Shown here: in pieces, positions 1 to 13,905 of the stretch | How positions within the stretch are numbered: position 1 is the first letter of the stretch | Layout of the letters: every line of letters begins with the position of its first letter | NCBI GenBank assembly: GCA_029228645.1 | Contig: JAPTHR010000009.1 | Span: forward strand, 62,001 to 126,000 | Direction: 5' to 3' | Length of the DNA: 64,000 bases | Source: Gammaproteobacteria bacterium Milos-ODIII6 | Lineage (GTDB): Bacteria; Pseudomonadota; Gammaproteobacteria; Chromatiales; Chromatiaceae | The notes under the pieces: generated by a model | What the model was told of the DNA's origin: nothing | Database searches by the model: none | The model's input: the letters and a program-made list of their open reading frames with translations, nothing else | Translations under genes and position numbers: made by a program

Positions 1-1
1 G

Positions 2-3949
<3,948 letters not shown>

Positions 3950-4049
3950 CCCGGGCGGTACTGGGGCCGGACAAGGGGCCTGGAAAATCCAGAGCTAGTG
4001 GCTACCGGTTTCAAGCTGGCGCGACTGCAATCTGAGAGTTTTGGGAATC

Positions 4050-4343
4050 GTGCAGTGGCGAAACAGACTGTTGGTGGTGGCTTTGCTGGTCATTCTGGCC
4101 GTCCTGCAGTATCGGCTCTGGGTCAGCTACATCGAGATGAGATACCTGGAGCAGCAAATTGCCTCGCAGCGAGAGCAACTCGATGCGCTGGTCGAGAGGA
4201 ATCAGGCCTTGCTTGCGGAGGTGGAGAGCCTGCGCAAGGAGGACGATGCCATCGAGGCGAGGGCGCGCAAGGAGTTGGGGTTGATTCGTGAAGGGGAAAC
4301 CTACTTCCAATTGTTGCGTCGGGGTGCGCCAGTAGATGACTGA
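4050..4343 (+). CDS. ftsB: cell division protein FtsB
   Basis: Bitopic division protein that forms the FtsQLB complex activating septal peptidoglycan synthesis. The 97-residue product has a short cytoplasmic start, one membrane segment at about residues 6-22, then a periplasmic coiled coil ending in the family motif around ARKELGLIREGETYF. GTG 4050 is chosen because a GAGAG lies 11 bp upstream; an in-frame TTG at 4041 is only 2 bp from that site. It lies between eno and ispD as in E. coli and overlaps ispD by 8 bp. Confidence 0.9.
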   Translation: MQWRNRLLVVALLVILAVLQYRLWVSYIEMRYLEQQIASQREQLDALVERNQALLAEVESLRKEDDAIEARARKELGLIREGETYFQLLRRGAPVDD

Positions 4344-5058
4344 GGGCAGGCGCTGGGTTGTCATCCCCGCGGCGGGCAAGGGCCGGCGTATGGGCTCGGA
4401 GCTGCCCAAGCAGTATCTGCCGCTGTCCGGGCGGATGGTCATCGAGTACACCATCGAACGCCTGCTGCTCCATCCTGCCATCGACGGTGTTTACCTGGCA
4501 CTTGATCAGCGGGACGTGCACTGGGAGACGACCGAGTATGCCGGCCACCCTGACATCGTCCGAGTGACTGGAGGGGAGGAGAGGGCGCATTCGGTACGGA
4601 ATGCCTTGCAGGTGCTGCAGCAACGTGCTGATCCGGGTGATTGGGTGCTGGTGCACGATGCCGCCAGGCCGTGTGTTCGTCGTTCCGACATCGATTTGCT
4701 GATCAGCCAGGTCGAGCAGCACCCGGTGGGAGGGGTGCTGGGCGTCGCGCTGCATGACACGCTCAAGCGCACGGACGATAGCCAGCACATCCAGGCCACC
4801 GTGGATCGACGCGGTCTATGGCGCGCCTTCACCCCGCAGATGTTCCGGCTTGGAATGCTTTCGGAGGCACTGAATGAGGCGCTGGCGGCTGGTGCGGTCG
4901 TGACCGACGAGGCCAGTGCGATCGAGTGGGCCGGGCAGCGTCCCCTGATGGTTCAGGGACACGCCGACAACATAAAGATCACCCAAGCGGAGGATCTGGA
5001 GCTTGCGTCTTTTTTTCTGCAGCGACAGCACCAGGATGTCCCCCATCGGGGGAACTAG
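4336..5058 (+). CDS. ispD: 2-C-methyl-D-erythritol 4-phosphate cytidylyltransferase
   Basis: Transfers CMP from CTP to methylerythritol 4-phosphate, the third step of the MEP isoprenoid pathway. The N-terminal nucleotide-binding loop VIPAAGKGRRMG, the PKQYL segment, VHDAARPCV and a late KITQAEDL are the IspD signatures. At 240 residues the length is normal. Its usual partner ispF lies 5.3 kb downstream rather than adjacent, with a two-gene signalling cassette and tatD between them. Translation starts inside ftsB. Confidence 0.95.
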   Translation: MTEGRRWVVIPAAGKGRRMGSELPKQYLPLSGRMVIEYTIERLLLHPAIDGVYLALDQRDVHWETTEYAGHPDIVRVTGGEERAHSVRNALQVLQQRADPGDWVLVHDAARPCVRRSDIDLLISQVEQHPVGGVLGVALHDTLKRTDDSQHIQATVDRRGLWRAFTPQMFRLGMLSEALNEALAAGAVVTDEASAIEWAGQRPLMVQGHADNIKITQAEDLELASFFLQRQHQDVPHRGN

Positions 5059-5201
5059 GAGACCCCGCTCTGCCAAGAATACGGATGCGTTTCCCAACTT
5101 AGGAATAAAAGGCACCTCTCGGGGTAATTCAGGAACCTTGATTCCGCTTGCCAGGGGAGTGTTGAGGTAACATTTCCACTCTTCGGGAACGCAGTCGCGA
5201 C

Positions 5202-7277
5202 ATGCCTGGCTTGAATAAGAACACTAAAAATCTGCCTGCAGTGCCTGAGGTCCTGTTGGAGTTGGTCGGTCGCTGTCGTGGCCAGCAACTCGACGTGGAA
5301 ACAGTCGTGTCGATCGCGCTGCATGATGCCGCTTTGGTCACCCGCCTCCTGCATCTGCTCCCTCCGGAGCGCGGCCTGCTACGTCTCGATCGGGCAGGCC
5401 TGACCGAACTGATCTCGAGCATAGGGGTCGATGTCCTCGGTTCGATCGCCAGCTCAGTGGCGGTAAATCAGTTCTATTCGCGTTTCTGGCCGGGCAGGGA
5501 TCGCCATCTCGAATTGTGGTCCCGCTCGCTCAAGTGTGCCTGCCTGGCAAGAACACTGGCTGAAGTCACCGGCTACCACGAGCCGGACGAGGCCTATCTC
5601 GCGGGTCTGATGCACAATCTTGGTCAGTTGTCCTTCCTGGCGGAGGCGCCGGTGCAATACGCAGCCGCGCTGGTGAAAGAGGTCCCGCTGGATGAGCGGC
5701 AGGCCTCGGAGAAGGAATGGTTTGGCGCCAACAGCGATCAGTATGCCGCCTCGCTGACCCTTGCCTGGGCGCGCGACGGCCTGCTGAGCGATGCGATCCT
5801 TTTGCAGAACAAACCCACCGTGGCGGTTTTGGACAGCCCGGAACTGGTGCGGCTGGTCAATCTCTCCTGCAAGCTGTTGCAGGCGGAGCTCTGGGAAAAC
5901 AAGGCCCTTTTCGAGGATGCCACGCAGTCGTTTGGATTGAGTGCCGGCCAATTGCTCGATGTCAGGGCTCGCGCCCGGGTGGAGCAAGCAGAGATCGTCT
6001 CCGGCTACGGTTTCCTGATCGACGAGGACGGCAACGTCGACCGCGCCGGAGCCGGTCGCAAGGCTCTGAGCGAGCACGTGTGCGATACGGCACTCGTCGG
6101 ATCGATCGATATCGTCGAATCGCCGGACCCCTGGCAGGCGTCTGCCAGCCAGTTCGAGAACCTGTTCGATACCCCGGGGGTCATCGCCCTGCGATACGAG
6201 GGCGAGGACAAGACCCTGCGCGCGGCGGGTTTTGGTTCAGGTGTCAATGGGGAGCGCCTGGAGCGGCTGGAGATTTCGTGCGGGCAGGAACGGAATATCT
6301 TCGCCGAAGCGTGTCGTCGAAGCGCTTCGGTTTCCAACCTGGACGAGGATCTCTGCGAACTGCAGTCCGGCTTGCAGCTGCAGCTGCAGCGCATTCTGGG
6401 GATGCCAGGGCTGTTGGCGATGCCCCTGCTCAGCCAGGGCTCGCTGTTGGGGCTACTGGTGGTTGGGGTCGACAAGGACCTCCTGGAGACCCTCAGAGCG
6501 AGTCGCAAGAGGCTGGACTATCTGCTCTCGAGACTCGGTTCACAGCTGGGGAGCAGCGCCCTGCTGGCGTCGGTGGTTCCTGACACGGCCGAATCCCGCC
6601 TGCACGATTACCTGCTGCAAACGCGCCAATTGGTGCATGAGGCGAACAACCCGCTCGGCGTGGTCGCCAACTATCTGCAGGTACTCACTCTGAAGTTTGA
6701 ACAGGACCCCGAAACCAAGCGACAACTTGATATCCTTCGGGAGGAGGTCCATCGGGTTGCAGACATCCTGACTTCCATGCGGGAATTGCCAAAGGAGGTG
6801 CAGAGCAAGGCCGCCGCGGTGGACGTGAACCAGGTTATAGAAGAGCTGGTATCGGTATTCAAAGTATCACTTTTCGAGCCAAATGGGATAAATTGCGTCC
6901 TCAGACTCGACCGGAGAATGCAGCAGGTGGATTCGAAGCTGGTCCATCTCAAACAGATCCTGACCAACCTGCTCAAAAATGCGGTAGAGGCGCTGGAGAC
7001 CAGGGGCAAGGGGGCAATTGCCATCGAGACCAATGCGGCCGTCTATTTTGACGGCAGGAAATGCATCCGGATCGTCGTTTCGGATGATGGGCCGGGGATC
7101 GCTCCCAACATCATCGAGCATCTGTTCACCTCGGCGATCAGTACCAAGTCAAAGCCGCACAGTGGTATCGGTTTGCTGGTCGTGAAGCGGCTGGTCGAGG
7201 ACCTGGGCGGAAAAATTCTGGCCTATTCCGGCGAAGGCGAGGGCGCCCGCTTCGAACTCCTTCTTCCCGCACGCTGA
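5202..7277 (+). CDS. HDOD-GAF sensor histidine kinase
   Basis: A 691-residue soluble signalling protein with no membrane segment. Residues about 10-210 form an HDOD domain; the HD position reads HN in GLMHNLGQL, as usual for this non-catalytic family. Residues about 300-450 look like a GAF domain. HisKA follows with phospho-acceptor His479 in LVHEANNPLG, then a HATPase domain with VSDDGPGIAP and SGIGLLVVKRLVEDLGG. The ligand is unknown. The next gene, 22 bp away, begins with a receiver domain and is the obvious partner. Confidence 0.85.
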   Translation: MPGLNKNTKNLPAVPEVLLELVGRCRGQQLDVETVVSIALHDAALVTRLLHLLPPERGLLRLDRAGLTELISSIGVDVLGSIASSVAVNQFYSRFWPGRDRHLELWSRSLKCACLARTLAEVTGYHEPDEAYLAGLMHNLGQLSFLAEAPVQYAAALVKEVPLDERQASEKEWFGANSDQYAASLTLAWARDGLLSDAILLQNKPTVAVLDSPELVRLVNLSCKLLQAELWENKALFEDATQSFGLSAGQLLDVRARARVEQAEIVSGYGFLIDEDGNVDRAGAGRKALSEHVCDTALVGSIDIVESPDPWQASASQFENLFDTPGVIALRYEGEDKTLRAAGFGSGVNGERLERLEISCGQERNIFAEACRRSASVSNLDEDLCELQSGLQLQLQRILGMPGLLAMPLLSQGSLLGLLVVGVDKDLLETLRASRKRLDYLLSRLGSQLGSSALLASVVPDTAESRLHDYLLQTRQLVHEANNPLGVVANYLQVLTLKFEQDPETKRQLDILREEVHRVADILTSMRELPKEVQSKAAAVDVNQVIEELVSVFKVSLFEPNGINCVLRLDRRMQQVDSKLVHLKQILTNLLKNAVEALETRGKGAIAIETNAAVYFDGRKCIRIVVSDDGPGIAPNIIEHLFTSAISTKSKPHSGIGLLVVKRLVEDLGGKILAYSGEGEGARFELLLPAR

Positions 7278-7302
7278 CCGGAAGGATAATCTCTGAATCG
7301 TG

Positions 7303-9504
7303 ATGACGGTTGCCATGAAGAATACCCCGGGCCAGGGAAGGCAGACCGAGAACAATGTCCTTGGCGGACGCGCGACCCGTAACGGCCACCCATCGGTGAT
7401 CCTGGTGGTCGACGATGAGAAGCGCATGCGGGAGAGTGTGCGCGACCTGCTGAGCGCCTACGGATTCCTTTGCATCGAAGCCGGAGATGCCGACGAGGCA
7501 TTGCATGCGCTCGCCAAGCGGAAACCGGACCTCGTGCTGCTTGATATTCAGATGCCCGGGATGAGTGGCATGGACCTGCTGGCCAGGATCAAGCAGGACT
7601 TCAGCCATCTGCCGGTCATCATGGTGAGCGCCGACTCCACCTTCGAGAACGCTACCGAGGCGTTACGCAAGGGCGCCGCAGATTTCCTTGGTAAGCCGGT
7701 CAAGGCGGAGTCCCTGCTGCTCTCGGTTGAAGGTGTGCTGCAAAAGCAGCGCCTGGAAAAGGCGGTCGAGCAGATGCATCTCAAGCTGGGCCTGTCGGAG
7801 AAGCGGCACCGCTTCATCGTGGATAATTCCCCTGACATCATCTACATGCTGGACGAGGACGGAAATTTCTCCTTCGTCAACGAGCGTACCTCCTCTCTCC
7901 TGGGTTATTCGCCGGACGAAATGGTCGGGCGGCATTTTGCCGAATTCATTCATCCCGAGGATCTGGAGCGGGTCAAGTACGCCGTGCGCGAACGTCGCTC
8001 TGAAAAGCGGGCGAGCAGAAACGTCGAATTCAGGTTCACCAGGAAACCCTGGGAAGAGCGTCTGCACGAGGACAACGACTCATATCTCCCGGTAGAGCTG
8101 AATGCCATGGGGGTCTATATCGATTCCAGGGACGAAGAGGGGCCGGATTTCCTCGGAACCTACGGGGTCGCACGCGACATCAGCGAGCGCAAGCGCGCCG
8201 AGGAACTGCTGAACTACCAGCTATACCACGATGTGCTTACCGGGCTGCCCAACCGGGCCTTGTTTCAGGACCGTCTGGAACAGGCGGCCTCCTGGGCGCA
8301 ACGCAACAACACCCGCTTTGCCCTTATCTTCATGGACATGGACCGCTTCAAGGCGATCAATGACTCCTATGGGCACGTCGTCGGAGATGTCCTGCTGCGC
8401 AAGGTTTCGCAGACGATGAAACGCTACATCCGCAAGACCGATACCCTGGCGCGCATCGGGGGCGACGAGTTCAATCTGTTGCTGCCGGAGATCAATCAGG
8501 TCGAGGATGCCGCCCTGATCGCCGACAAGATCGTCTCCCACTTCAACAACGAGTCCCTGATCGTGGAGGGGCATGAGGTGCTGATCGGCTTCAGTGCAGG
8601 CATCGCGGTGTACCCGGATCACGGCACGGACCTCAAGCAGCTGGTGCACAACGCGGACACCGCGATGTATCACGTCAAGAAGCGGGGCAGGCGCGGCTAT
8701 GCGCTGTTCGAGCCTTCCATGAGCACGCCCAAGCAGACCGCTCACAGCATGGAACGCGAGTTACGCGGGGCGCTGCTGGACAACCAGTTCGAGCTCATGC
8801 TGCAGCCGCAGACAGATACCCTCACGGGGCGCATTCTGGGCGCCGAGGCATTGATACGCTGGAATCACCCGGAAAAGGGCCTGATCATGCCCGCCAATTT
8901 CATCCCTTGTGCCGAGGAGACTGGCCTTATCACCGAGGTGGGGGACTGGGTCCTGCGCGAGGCATGCCGCATCCTGCGGGACAAGTTGAAAGATGCCCGA
9001 TTCCAGGACCTCAGGATCGGGGTCAACGTGTCCGCCCACCAACTGGCGCAGCCGGACTTCGCCGCCAGAGTCGTCAAGGTCCTGAAAAACTACGGGATTC
9101 AGGGGCGGCGTATCGAGCTGGAGATCACCGAGAACATTCTCATGCAGGATATCGACCACGCGATCGAACAGCTGCAAAGCCTGTCTGATTTCGGTGTGCA
9201 TGTCGCGGTCGATGACTTCGGCGTGGGTTACTCATCCCTCAGCTACCTGCAAAACCTGCCTCTCAAGACCATGAAGGTCGACCGTTCCTTCATCGCCGAT
9301 ATCCGCTCTCTCGAGGAGAAGCACTCGATCGTCACGGGCCTGATAGCCATGGCGCAGGAACTCGGCCTCGAGGTGGTCGCCGAGGGTGTCGAGACACCGG
9401 TGCAGCTCGAGTTCCTCAAGCGCGCCCACTGCCCGCGCTCGCAGGGTTTCCTTATCGGCAGGCCCGCGAAGGTGACCGACTTCTCCGAGGATCACTACGC
9501 CTGA
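7303..9504 (+). CDS. response regulator with REC-PAS-GGDEF-EAL domains
   Basis: About 733 residues. A receiver domain (residues ~30-145, phospho-acceptor Asp81 in LLDIQMPG) is followed by a PAS domain (~170-295), GGDEF (~310-470) and EAL (~490-730). The GGDEF motif is intact with an RKTD inhibitory site five residues before it. The EAL domain keeps EALIRW, ENILMQD and DDFGVGYSS, so both cyclic-di-GMP synthesis and hydrolysis are possible. It presumably takes phosphate from the HDOD kinase just upstream. GTG 7300 directly precedes the chosen ATG; an ATG at 7315 is also possible. Confidence 0.87.
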   Translation: MTVAMKNTPGQGRQTENNVLGGRATRNGHPSVILVVDDEKRMRESVRDLLSAYGFLCIEAGDADEALHALAKRKPDLVLLDIQMPGMSGMDLLARIKQDFSHLPVIMVSADSTFENATEALRKGAADFLGKPVKAESLLLSVEGVLQKQRLEKAVEQMHLKLGLSEKRHRFIVDNSPDIIYMLDEDGNFSFVNERTSSLLGYSPDEMVGRHFAEFIHPEDLERVKYAVRERRSEKRASRNVEFRFTRKPWEERLHEDNDSYLPVELNAMGVYIDSRDEEGPDFLGTYGVARDISERKRAEELLNYQLYHDVLTGLPNRALFQDRLEQAASWAQRNNTRFALIFMDMDRFKAINDSYGHVVGDVLLRKVSQTMKRYIRKTDTLARIGGDEFNLLLPEINQVEDAALIADKIVSHFNNESLIVEGHEVLIGFSAGIAVYPDHGTDLKQLVHNADTAMYHVKKRGRRGYALFEPSMSTPKQTAHSMERELRGALLDNQFELMLQPQTDTLTGRILGAEALIRWNHPEKGLIMPANFIPCAEETGLITEVGDWVLREACRILRDKLKDARFQDLRIGVNVSAHQLAQPDFAARVVKVLKNYGIQGRRIELEITENILMQDIDHAIEQLQSLSDFGVHVAVDDFGVGYSSLSYLQNLPLKTMKVDRSFIADIRSLEEKHSIVTGLIAMAQELGLEVVAEGVETPVQLEFLKRAHCPRSQGFLIGRPAKVTDFSEDHYA

Positions 9505-10268
9505 GGGGTAATCCGTAGCAGTCGCATTGCATTGCGCATGGTGGCCTCGACGATATCCTCCGCGGACTCGCCGCGCAGGGACGCGAGCACCGTGACGACC
9601 TCCGGCAGGTACTCCGGTGAGTTCCGTTGATGGCGGTGCTCGATTCCCGACATGTCGGGCGCATCGGTCTCCAGGACGATATGCTGCAGCGGGATTGCTT
9701 GCGCCAATTGGTGCAGGTGACGGGCGTTGGGATGGGTGAGCATGCCGCCAAACCCGAAGCCGAAGCCAAGGTCCATGTAACGCTCCGCCTGCTGTATGCT
9801 GCCGTTGAAGGCATGGCAGATGCCGCCGGGTGGCGCATGCCCCTTGAGACTCCTGAGCATCGGTTCATGTGCCTTGCGAACGTGCAGCACCACGGGTAGC
9901 CGCTGTCGGGCCGCGATCTCGAGTTGTCCCTCCAGCAGGTCCAGTTGCCTGGACTGGTCGAGCGAACGGATCGCATGGTCGAGCCCGATCTCTCCGATCG
10001 CAACCGGTCGGCTTGCACGCACAAAGGCCTCCAGCGCGTCGAGGTCCTCCGCGGCATGTTGTTCGAGCATCACCGGGTGCAGCCCGATCGCGGGATATAG
10101 ACCGGCATCCTCCAGGCACAGATCCCAAAGCCTTTGCCAACCGTCACGTCGAATGGCGGGGATCAGCAGGCGCTCGACACCCGCACGGCGCGCGCGCGTC
10201 AGTACCTCGCTCCGATCGGGATCGAACGCCTCTACGTCGAGATGGCAATGGGTATCGAACAGCGGCAA
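9495..10268 (-). CDS. TatD-family metal-dependent DNase/hydrolase
   Basis: TIM-barrel hydrolase of the TatD/YcfH group, associated with 3'-5' exonuclease or DNA-repair activity. The 257-residue product opens MPLFDTHCHLDVEAF with the HxH metal ligands, has EIGLDH in the middle and ETDAPD near the end. It converges on the upstream diguanylate cyclase gene with a 10-bp overlap at the stops. Which of the paralogous subfamilies (TatD, YcfH, YjjV) it belongs to cannot be settled from the motifs alone. Confidence 0.88.
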   Translation of the reverse strand: MPLFDTHCHLDVEAFDPDRSEVLTRARRAGVERLLIPAIRRDGWQRLWDLCLEDAGLYPAIGLHPVMLEQHAAEDLDALEAFVRASRPVAIGEIGLDHAIRSLDQSRQLDLLEGQLEIAARQRLPVVLHVRKAHEPMLRSLKGHAPPGGICHAFNGSIQQAERYMDLGFGFGFGGMLTHPNARHLHQLAQAIPLQHIVLETDAPDMSGIEHRHQRNSPEYLPEVVTVLASLRGESAEDIVEATMRNAMRLLRITPQA

Positions 10269-10344
10269 ATTGGCGGACCTCGCGCGACGGCTGTTGTGAA
10301 CGTGCCGGCAGGGCTATTATGCCGCCCAGATCAGCGAGGTGACC

Positions 10345-10824
10345 ATGCGAATCGGACACGGTTTCGACGCCCATCGCTTGTGCGAGGGAGACCACATCAT
10401 CATTGGCGGCGTGCGCATCCCGCATACCCACGGCATGTTGGCGCATTCCGACGGGGATGTCCTGATCCACGCGATCTGCGACGCCCTCCTGGGGGCCATT
10501 GCGGGTGGCGATATCGGGCGTCTTTTCCCCGACACGGATCCGGCCCTTGCCGGAGTGGACAGCACCCTCCTGCTCGAGCGGGTAATGCAGGAAGTGGTCG
10601 CGCGAGCTTATCGGGTCGGCAACCTGGATGCGACCGTGATCGCGCAGGCCCCGCGGATGCAGCCGCACATCGAGGCGATGCGTGAGCGCATCAGCGGGCT
10701 CCTCGGTGTGCGGGTCGACGAGGTGAATGTAAAGGCGACCACCACCGAAAAGATGGGGTACACCGGCCGTGGCGAGGGGATCAGCGCGCATGCCGTGGTC
10801 CTCCTGATGCCTTCTGATGGCTGA
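10345..10824 (+). CDS. ispF: 2-C-methyl-D-erythritol 2,4-cyclodiphosphate synthase
   Basis: Cyclises the CDP-methylerythritol phosphate intermediate with loss of CMP, the fifth step of the MEP pathway. The 159-residue product equals E. coli IspF in length. Zinc ligands Asp8 and His10 are in RIGHGFDAH and a third histidine in [10 protein letters not shown]. The [16 protein letters not shown]-terminus is characteristic. ATG 10345 is preferred over GTG 10339 because GCGAGG lies 5 bp before it and similarity begins there. The end overlaps truD by 8 bp. Confidence 0.95.
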   Translation: MRIGHGFDAHRLCEGDHIIIGGVRIPHTHGMLAHSDGDVLIHAICDALLGAIAGGDIGRLFPDTDPALAGVDSTLLLERVMQEVVARAYRVGNLDATVIAQAPRMQPHIEAMRERISGLLGVRVDEVNVKATTTEKMGYTGRGEGISAHAVVLLMPSDG

Positions 10825-11896
10825 GACGGAAAGTTTTGTATTTCCGGAGGACACGGTCAGGGAACTGCCTCCGGCTTATGCTGGCGCACCGCTGACAGGT
10901 CGGCTTCGCGCGCGCCCGGAGGACTTTCGCGTCGAGGAGCTTCTCGGTTATGAATTCACTGGCGACGGTGAGCACCTGCTGCTCACGGTGGAGAAGCGTG
11001 GACTCAACACGCGCGATGTGGCGGAAGCCATTGCGCGTTGGGCGGGCGTGAAGCCGGTCGCGGTCGGCTTCGCGGGACTCAAGGATCGTATCGCGGTCGC
11101 CACGCAGCACTTCAGCGTTGTGCTTCGCGGCGATTATCCTGACCTGGATTCGCTTGCACAGGAGAATGCGCTCAGGGTGCTCGCAGTCACCCGGCACCGG
11201 CGCAAGCTGCGTCGCGGCGAACTCGCGGGCAACCGTTTTGTGCTCACCTTGACCGATGTCAGTGGTGATCGTGGCGAGGCAGAGGAAACACTGTTGCGCT
11301 TGCGTTCTTCGGGGTTTCCCAACTATTTCGGGCCGCAACGGTTCGGGCGCGGCTCATCGAATCTGGTGCGGGCGCAGTCGCTGCTCGCTGGAAGGCTGAA
11401 AAGGCCGAAGCCCGAGCAACGCCGCATGTTGTTTTCGGCCGCCCGGAGTCACGTTTTCAACCAGGTGCTCGCGGCCCGGGTGCGTTCGGATACCTGGAGC
11501 AAGGCACTTCCCGGTGAGGTGCTGCTGCGTGCAAGTGACGGCCATCAGTTGATCGCATCGCAAGTGGACGCCGGACTTCAGCAGCGGGTGCGCGCGGGTG
11601 AGTTTGATCCGAGTGGTCCTCTGCCCGGCCGGCGTGGGCGCTGTCTCTCCCCCGAGGGTCGGGCGCATGAATTCGAAGCACGCTGCGTTGCCGATCTCGG
11701 GCTCGAACCCTGGAGCATGGCGCTCGCGGATCTCGGGCTGCACGCCGACCGAAGGCCTTTACGCGCCCGGCCTCGACATCTCGAATGGGCCTGGCAGGAT
11801 GAACGCACGCTTACCCTGAGTTTCGAACTGCCCTCAGGGTGTTATGCGACCTCGCTGGTGAGGGAGTTGATGTCAGCGGAACTTGCGCGAGAGTAG
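10817..11896 (+). CDS. truD: tRNA pseudouridine(13) synthase
   Basis: Isomerises U13 of tRNA-Glu to pseudouridine. At 359 residues it is near the usual length. The catalytic aspartate is Asp90 in [17 protein letters not shown] and NRFVLTL are further TruD motifs. Placement in ispF-truD-surE-pcm matches E. coli and Pseudomonas. The last 24 bp overlap the 3' end of the opposite-strand Smr gene. Confidence 0.95.
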   Translation: MAETESFVFPEDTVRELPPAYAGAPLTGRLRARPEDFRVEELLGYEFTGDGEHLLLTVEKRGLNTRDVAEAIARWAGVKPVAVGFAGLKDRIAVATQHFSVVLRGDYPDLDSLAQENALRVLAVTRHRRKLRRGELAGNRFVLTLTDVSGDRGEAEETLLRLRSSGFPNYFGPQRFGRGSSNLVRAQSLLAGRLKRPKPEQRRMLFSAARSHVFNQVLAARVRSDTWSKALPGEVLLRASDGHQLIASQVDAGLQQRVRAGEFDPSGPLPGRRGRCLSPEGRAHEFEARCVADLGLEPWSMALADLGLHADRRPLRARPRHLEWAWQDERTLTLSFELPSGCYATSLVRELMSAELARE

Positions 11897-12400
11897 TACG
11901 TAGGTTGCGCCGCTCCCCCCGTCCCAGCGAGGAGCGGTTGCGAAGGCGAGCACGGACTCGCTTTGCAGCAGCCACTGGTAGGTCTTTTGCTTGAGTACCG
12001 GCTGAGCCTCACTGGACCCCCGACCCTTGCCATGAATGATCCTGACGCATCGAAGGCGCCGTTGGCGTGCGGCGTGCAGGAAGCGGCTGAAGGCCTTGCG
12101 TGCCTCCGGCACCCGCATCCCGTGCAGGTCGAGCGAATTCTCCGGGGGGATGAGGCCCCGTTGCAGGTCATGGAACAGTCGATTCTGGATCCCCGGGCGA
12201 CGGAATTCGAAGAATTCGGGTGTTTCCACGCTGATATCGGCCAAGTCGTGGCCGGGCTCTTCCTGCCCGAAATCGATGGGGCGGGGAGGCTTTTTTCCGC
12301 GGTAAGGGGCGACCCGGTCCTGGCGCTGCGCCTCGACGTCCGACATGGCCTCGCGGAACAGGTCGATATCGTCTGCGGGTGGTTTGCCTTTGGTGCTCAT
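11873..12400 (-). CDS. Smr-domain protein
   Basis: A 175-residue protein with a charged N-terminal half and a C-terminal Smr domain, the small MutS-related nuclease fold. The core is visible as LDLHGMRVPEARKAFSRFL, VRIIHGKGRGS and a late [12 protein letters not shown]. Family members nick DNA or cleave RNA on collided ribosomes (SmrB type); which applies here is not shown. MSTKGKPPADD is taken as the start because the preceding 12 codons do not resemble the family. It is transcribed against the ispF-rpoS cluster. Confidence 0.85.
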   Translation of the reverse strand: MSTKGKPPADDIDLFREAMSDVEAQRQDRVAPYRGKKPPRPIDFGQEEPGHDLADISVETPEFFEFRRPGIQNRLFHDLQRGLIPPENSLDLHGMRVPEARKAFSRFLHAARQRRLRCVRIIHGKGRGSSEAQPVLKQKTYQWLLQSESVLAFATAPRWDGGSGATYVLLSRKFR

Positions 12401-12502
12401 ACAAGTGATTGGAACCTGAAAAAAACCGCGGATCAAGATGAGCGGACGGGTTGTTTATCGTATAGTTGAGCGCTGAATCTTCAGCAGCGGTTGCGGCTGG
12501 CA

Positions 12503-13249
12503 ATGCGCATTCTTCTCTCCAACGACGATGGTTACATGGCGCCCGGCCTGAGGGCCCTGGCAGACGCCCTCGAGCCAATCGCGACCCTGGACGTGGTGGC
12601 GCCCGACCGCGACCGCAGTGGCGCGAGTAATTCCCTCACCCTGGAGCGCCCCATCCGGGCGCGCGCCGCGGAGAACGGGTTCGTTCGAGTAGAGGGTACA
12701 CCGACCGATTGTGTCCATCTCGCGATCACCGGTCTGCTCGAAGAGGAGCCGGACATGGTGATCGCCGGCATCAACTCCGGTCCCAATATGGGCGACGACG
12801 TGATCTACTCTGGTACGGTTGCGGCGGCAACCGAGGGGCGCTTCCTCGGATATCCGGCGGTCGCGATATCCATGGCCTCGCATGAACCCGTCCACTATGA
12901 AACCGGCGCGCGCGTGGCGGTCGAGTTGGTGGACCGTCTCGCCCATGGCAATCCGCTCGGGGAAAAGATCATCCTGAACGTCAACGTGCCAGACCTGCCA
13001 TGGCGGGAGATTGCCGGATTCGCGGCAACCCGCCTCGGCCATCGGCACAAGGCAGAGCCGGTGATATGCGACAAGGATCCACGTGGCCGCCCGTTGTATT
13101 GGGTGGGTGCGGCCGGACCGGAAGCCGACGCTGGCAGGGGCACGGATTTCCACGCGATCCGCAACGGCTACGTCTCGATAACCCCGATCCAGGTCGATCT
13201 TACCCGGCACGACGCGATACCGTCGTTGAGCGAGTGGTTGACGCTATGA
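12503..13249 (+). CDS. surE: 5'/3'-nucleotidase SurE
   Basis: Metal-dependent nucleoside monophosphatase and exopolyphosphatase linked to stationary-phase survival. The start [10 protein letters not shown] holds the metal ligands Asp8 and Asp9; [12 protein letters not shown] and [17 protein letters not shown] are the other catalytic segments. At 248 residues it is normal length. An in-frame TTG at 12491 is rejected as the start. The stop overlaps the pcm start (ATGA), the classical surE-pcm-nlpD-rpoS arrangement. Confidence 0.95.
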   Translation: MRILLSNDDGYMAPGLRALADALEPIATLDVVAPDRDRSGASNSLTLERPIRARAAENGFVRVEGTPTDCVHLAITGLLEEEPDMVIAGINSGPNMGDDVIYSGTVAAATEGRFLGYPAVAISMASHEPVHYETGARVAVELVDRLAHGNPLGEKIILNVNVPDLPWREIAGFAATRLGHRHKAEPVICDKDPRGRPLYWVGAAGPEADAGRGTDFHAIRNGYVSITPIQVDLTRHDAIPSLSEWLTL

Positions 13250-13905
13250 CGGCCGCGTCGCCCGGGATCGGGATGACCTCGCTGCGCACCCGCGAGCGCC
13301 TGGTGGATCGCTTGCGCGCGCAGGGGGTTCGCGACGAGCGGGTCCTGGCCCGGATAAGGGACGTTCCGCGGCATCTTTTCGTGGACGAGGCCCTTGCGAC
13401 CAGGGCCTACGAGGATACGGCGTTGCCGATCGGGAACAATCAGACCATATCCCAACCCTATATCGTGGCGCGCATGACCGAATTGCTGCTCGAGGGCGGC
13501 AACCTCGAAAACGTGTTGGAGGTCGGCACGGGATCCGGTTACCAGGCGGCGGTTCTATCGCCGCTGGTGCGCAGGGTCTACACCGTCGAAAGGATATCGA
13601 CCCTGCTCAAACAGGCGCGGCAACGTTTTCATGCACTGCATCTTCTGAATATCCGCACCAAACACGCCGACGGTGGGGAAGGGTGGCCCCACTATGCGCC
13701 TTACGACGGCATCATAGTGACGGCGGCGCCACAGGGCATACCCCTGGGGTTGATCGAACAATTGAAACCCGGAGGTCGTATGGTCTTACCGATTGGCAAC
13801 AAGGCGGAGCAGGCGCTGGTGAGAGTCATCCGGACGGATGAGGGATACAGCAGGGAGTTGCTCGAGCGAGTCAGTTTCGTACCCCTGCTCGGAGGAGTGG
13901 GTTGA
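13246..13905 (+). CDS. pcm: protein-L-isoaspartate O-methyltransferase
   Basis: Uses SAM to methylate isoaspartyl residues in aged proteins so that they revert to normal aspartyl bonds. The 219-residue product has the SAM-binding loop [14 protein letters not shown] and the [21 protein letters not shown]-terminal signature. The start is the ATG overlapping the surE stop; the frame extends upstream only as a shadow of surE. The stop overlaps the next gene. Confidence 0.95.
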   Translation: MTAASPGIGMTSLRTRERLVDRLRAQGVRDERVLARIRDVPRHLFVDEALATRAYEDTALPIGNNQTISQPYIVARMTELLLEGGNLENVLEVGTGSGYQAAVLSPLVRRVYTVERISTLLKQARQRFHALHLLNIRTKHADGGEGWPHYAPYDGIIVTAAPQGIPLGLIEQLKPGGRMVLPIGNKAEQALVRVIRTDEGYSRELLERVSFVPLLGGVG

